From Bradyrhizobium hipponense (lineage in GTDB: Bacteria; Pseudomonadota; Alphaproteobacteria; Rhizobiales; Xanthobacteraceae): a DNA stretch of 63,341 bases. The translations under genes were made by a program, and so were the position numbers. Each line of letters opens with the position of its first letter. Position 1 is the first letter of the stretch. Positions 62,044-63,341 of the stretch are shown one piece after another. Below the pieces are notes generated by a model. The model did not search any database. It was not told where the DNA came from and worked only from the letters and a program-made list of their open reading frames with translations. The DNA is taken from contig NZ_VSTH01000106.1 in the NCBI RefSeq assembly GCF_008123965.1, forward strand, positions 1 through 63,341, given 5' to 3'.

Positions 62044-63267
62044 ATGACGACGCTCGCGCGACGCACTGCGGCGCTTCTGGCTTGTGCCACCTTCGGTTTT
62101 GCAACATCCGCCTACGCCCAGGACAAGACCGTCAAGATCGGCGTGCTCAACGACATGTCGAGCCTCTATGCCGATATCGGCGGACCAAATTCGGTGGCCG
62201 CGGTGAAAATGGCGGTCGAAGATTCCGGCCTGAAGGCCAAGGGCTGGACCATCGAGGTCCTCTCGGGCGATCACCAGAACAAGCCCGACATCGGCGTCAA
62301 CATCGCCCGGCAATGGATCGACAACGACAAGGTTGACGTCATCTCGGACACGCCGAGCTCGGGCGTGGCGCTCGCGGTCAACAACCTCGTCAAGGAAAAG
62401 AACTCGGTGCTGCTCAATTCGGGCGCGGCCACCGCCGACCTCACCGGCAAGGCCTGCACGCCCAACACCGTTTCCTACACCTACGACACCTACATGCTCG
62501 CCAATGGCACCGGCAAGGCGCTGACCAAGGCCGGCGGCGACAGCTGGTTCTTCCTGACCGCCGATTATGCGTTCGGCCATGCGCTGGAGCGCGACACCAG
62601 CGCTGTCGTGACCGCCAATGGCGGCAAGGTGCTCGGCGGCGTCAAGCACCCGCTCAACACGGCTGATTTCTCCTCCTTCCTGCTCCAGGCGCAGTCCTCG
62701 AAATCCAAGATTGTCGGCCTCGCCAACGCCGGCGGCGATACCACCAACGCGATCAAGCAGGCCTCCGAGTTCGGCATCGTTCAGGGCGGCCAGAAGCTCG
62801 CAGCGCTCCTGCTGTTCATCAACGACGTGCATTCGCTGGGCTTGAAGACGGCGCAGGGTCTCACCTTCACCGAGTCGTTCTATTGGGACCTCAACGATCA
62901 GACCCGCGAATGGTCGAAGCGCTTCCAGAAGGTCTCGCCCAAGGGCTCGATGCCGTCGATGACGGTTGCGGGCCTCTATGCCGGCGTCCTGCATTACCTG
63001 AAGGCGATGGACGCGCTCGGCGGCAATCCGCATGACGGTGCCAAGGTCGTCGCCAAGATGAAGGAACTGCCGACCGATGACCCGCTGTTCGGCAAGGGCC
63101 CGCTGCGCGCCGACGGCCGCCGTCTCATCCCGGCCTATCTGTTCGAGGTGAAGAAGCCGGAAGAGTCGAAGGGACCGTGGGACTACTACAAGCTGGTGGC
63201 CACCATCGCGCCGGAAGACGCCGCCAAGCCGCTCAAGGACAGCGAGTGCCCGCTGGTGAAGAAATAA
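62044..63267 (+). CDS. ABC transporter substrate-binding protein, branched-chain amino-acid type
   Basis: 407 residues. A signal peptide (TAALLACATFGFATSAYAQ) precedes a LivJ-type PBP type 1 fold (VKIGVLNDMSSLYADIGG, ADYAFGHALERDT, GLKTAQGLTFTESFYWDL). Related genes in rhizobia serve amino acids, urea, aromatic acids or amides, so the ligand is unknown. Its permease and ATPase are not in this window. A strong GGAGGAA lies upstream. Confidence 0.94.
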   Translation: MTTLARRTAALLACATFGFATSAYAQDKTVKIGVLNDMSSLYADIGGPNSVAAVKMAVEDSGLKAKGWTIEVLSGDHQNKPDIGVNIARQWIDNDKVDVISDTPSSGVALAVNNLVKEKNSVLLNSGAATADLTGKACTPNTVSYTYDTYMLANGTGKALTKAGGDSWFFLTADYAFGHALERDTSAVVTANGGKVLGGVKHPLNTADFSSFLLQAQSSKSKIVGLANAGGDTTNAIKQASEFGIVQGGQKLAALLLFINDVHSLGLKTAQGLTFTESFYWDLNDQTREWSKRFQKVSPKGSMPSMTVAGLYAGVLHYLKAMDALGGNPHDGAKVVAKMKELPTDDPLFGKGPLRADGRRLIPAYLFEVKKPEESKGPWDYYKLVATIAPEDAAKPLKDSECPLVKK

Positions 63268-63275
63268 CGGACATA

Positions 63276-63327
63276 TGTAGGGTGGGTTACGCCAGCGGAC
63301 TGCGCTTCGCGCAGCCGCAGGGCTAAT
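63276..63327. repeat. Dispersed GTAGGGTGGGTTA-type repeat, partial
   Basis: ATGTAGGGTGGGTTACG resembles the start of a repeat common in Bradyrhizobium intergenic regions. A nested hairpin GCGG-A-CTGCGC-TTC-GCGCAG-CCGC lies at 63295-63318. It follows the binding-protein stop and might serve as a transcript end, but lacks a T-run. Confidence 0.6.
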
Positions 63328-63341
63328 ACTACTGAGTCAAG

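Overview
The window is high-GC alphaproteobacterial chromosomal DNA, very probably Bradyrhizobium or a close Nitrobacteraceae relative. The evidence is the housekeeping gene order (ppk-ppx with an Hda-type gene; lptF-lptG-lptD-surA-pdxA-rsmA; fabD-fabG-acpP-fabF-mltG-yicC-gmk; rpsF-rpsR-DUF2232-rplI-dnaB-alr-radA-cvpA-purF) together with dispersed palindromic elements of the kind scattered through Bradyrhizobium genomes (26834-26913, 39151-39195, 60991-61076, and the right edge). I see no rRNA, tRNA, CRISPR array, prophage or intact insertion sequence. The genus is inferred, not proven.

Layout. 1-2.6 kb: the start of a secreted protein running off the left edge, a cold-shock gene with a long leader, and purMN on the minus strand. 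2.7-7.9 kb: a PgsA-like phosphatidyltransferase, HdaA, and the polyphosphate pair ppk/ppx. 7.9-11.5 kb: a TonB-dependent siderophore receptor and a PepSY membrane protein. 11.8-18.9 kb: TerC, ndk, small secreted and hypothetical proteins, an ABC-F ATPase, a decayed TctC fragment, a lipoprotein, holC and pepA. 19.2-28 kb: the LPS export/outer-membrane block with lptFGD, a SurA-like protein, pdxA and rsmA, then a zinc alcohol dehydrogenase.

28.2-32.2 kb is the most accessory-looking part: a four-gene minus-strand cassette (TetR, MFS efflux pump, SnoaL-like protein, epoxide-hydrolase-like enzyme) with two near-identical operator palindromes. 32.3-42.1 kb: a secreted/membrane hypothetical whose 3' end overlaps gmk, then yicC, mltG and the fatty-acid synthesis genes, then a TetR-desaturase pair behind a long palindrome. 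42.4-44.9 kb: the S6/S18/L9 operon. 45-48.1 kb: a monohaem c-type protein with a long disordered tail, a cyclopropane fatty acid synthase, and two small hypothetical genes flanking a CRP/FNR-type palindrome. 48.4-63.3 kb: dnaB, alr, xth, a GFA-type zinc protein, a TauE exporter, a periplasmic binding protein paired with a GGDEF-EAL protein, radA, cvpA, purF, an SDR and a branched-chain amino-acid-type binding protein.

Most of the window is conserved housekeeping. The strongest candidates for new biology are the periplasmic-binding-protein/GGDEF-EAL pair (53.7-56.9 kb), the TetR/MFS/SnoaL/hydrolase cassette with its matched operators, the TetR-desaturase unit beside the fab genes, the CRP-like site in front of a 39-residue membrane peptide, and the palindromic repeats that have supplied a stop codon or ribosome-binding site to neighbouring genes. 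Three remnants (a TctC-type binding protein, a PaaI-type thioesterase, a possible MFS tail) record gene decay.
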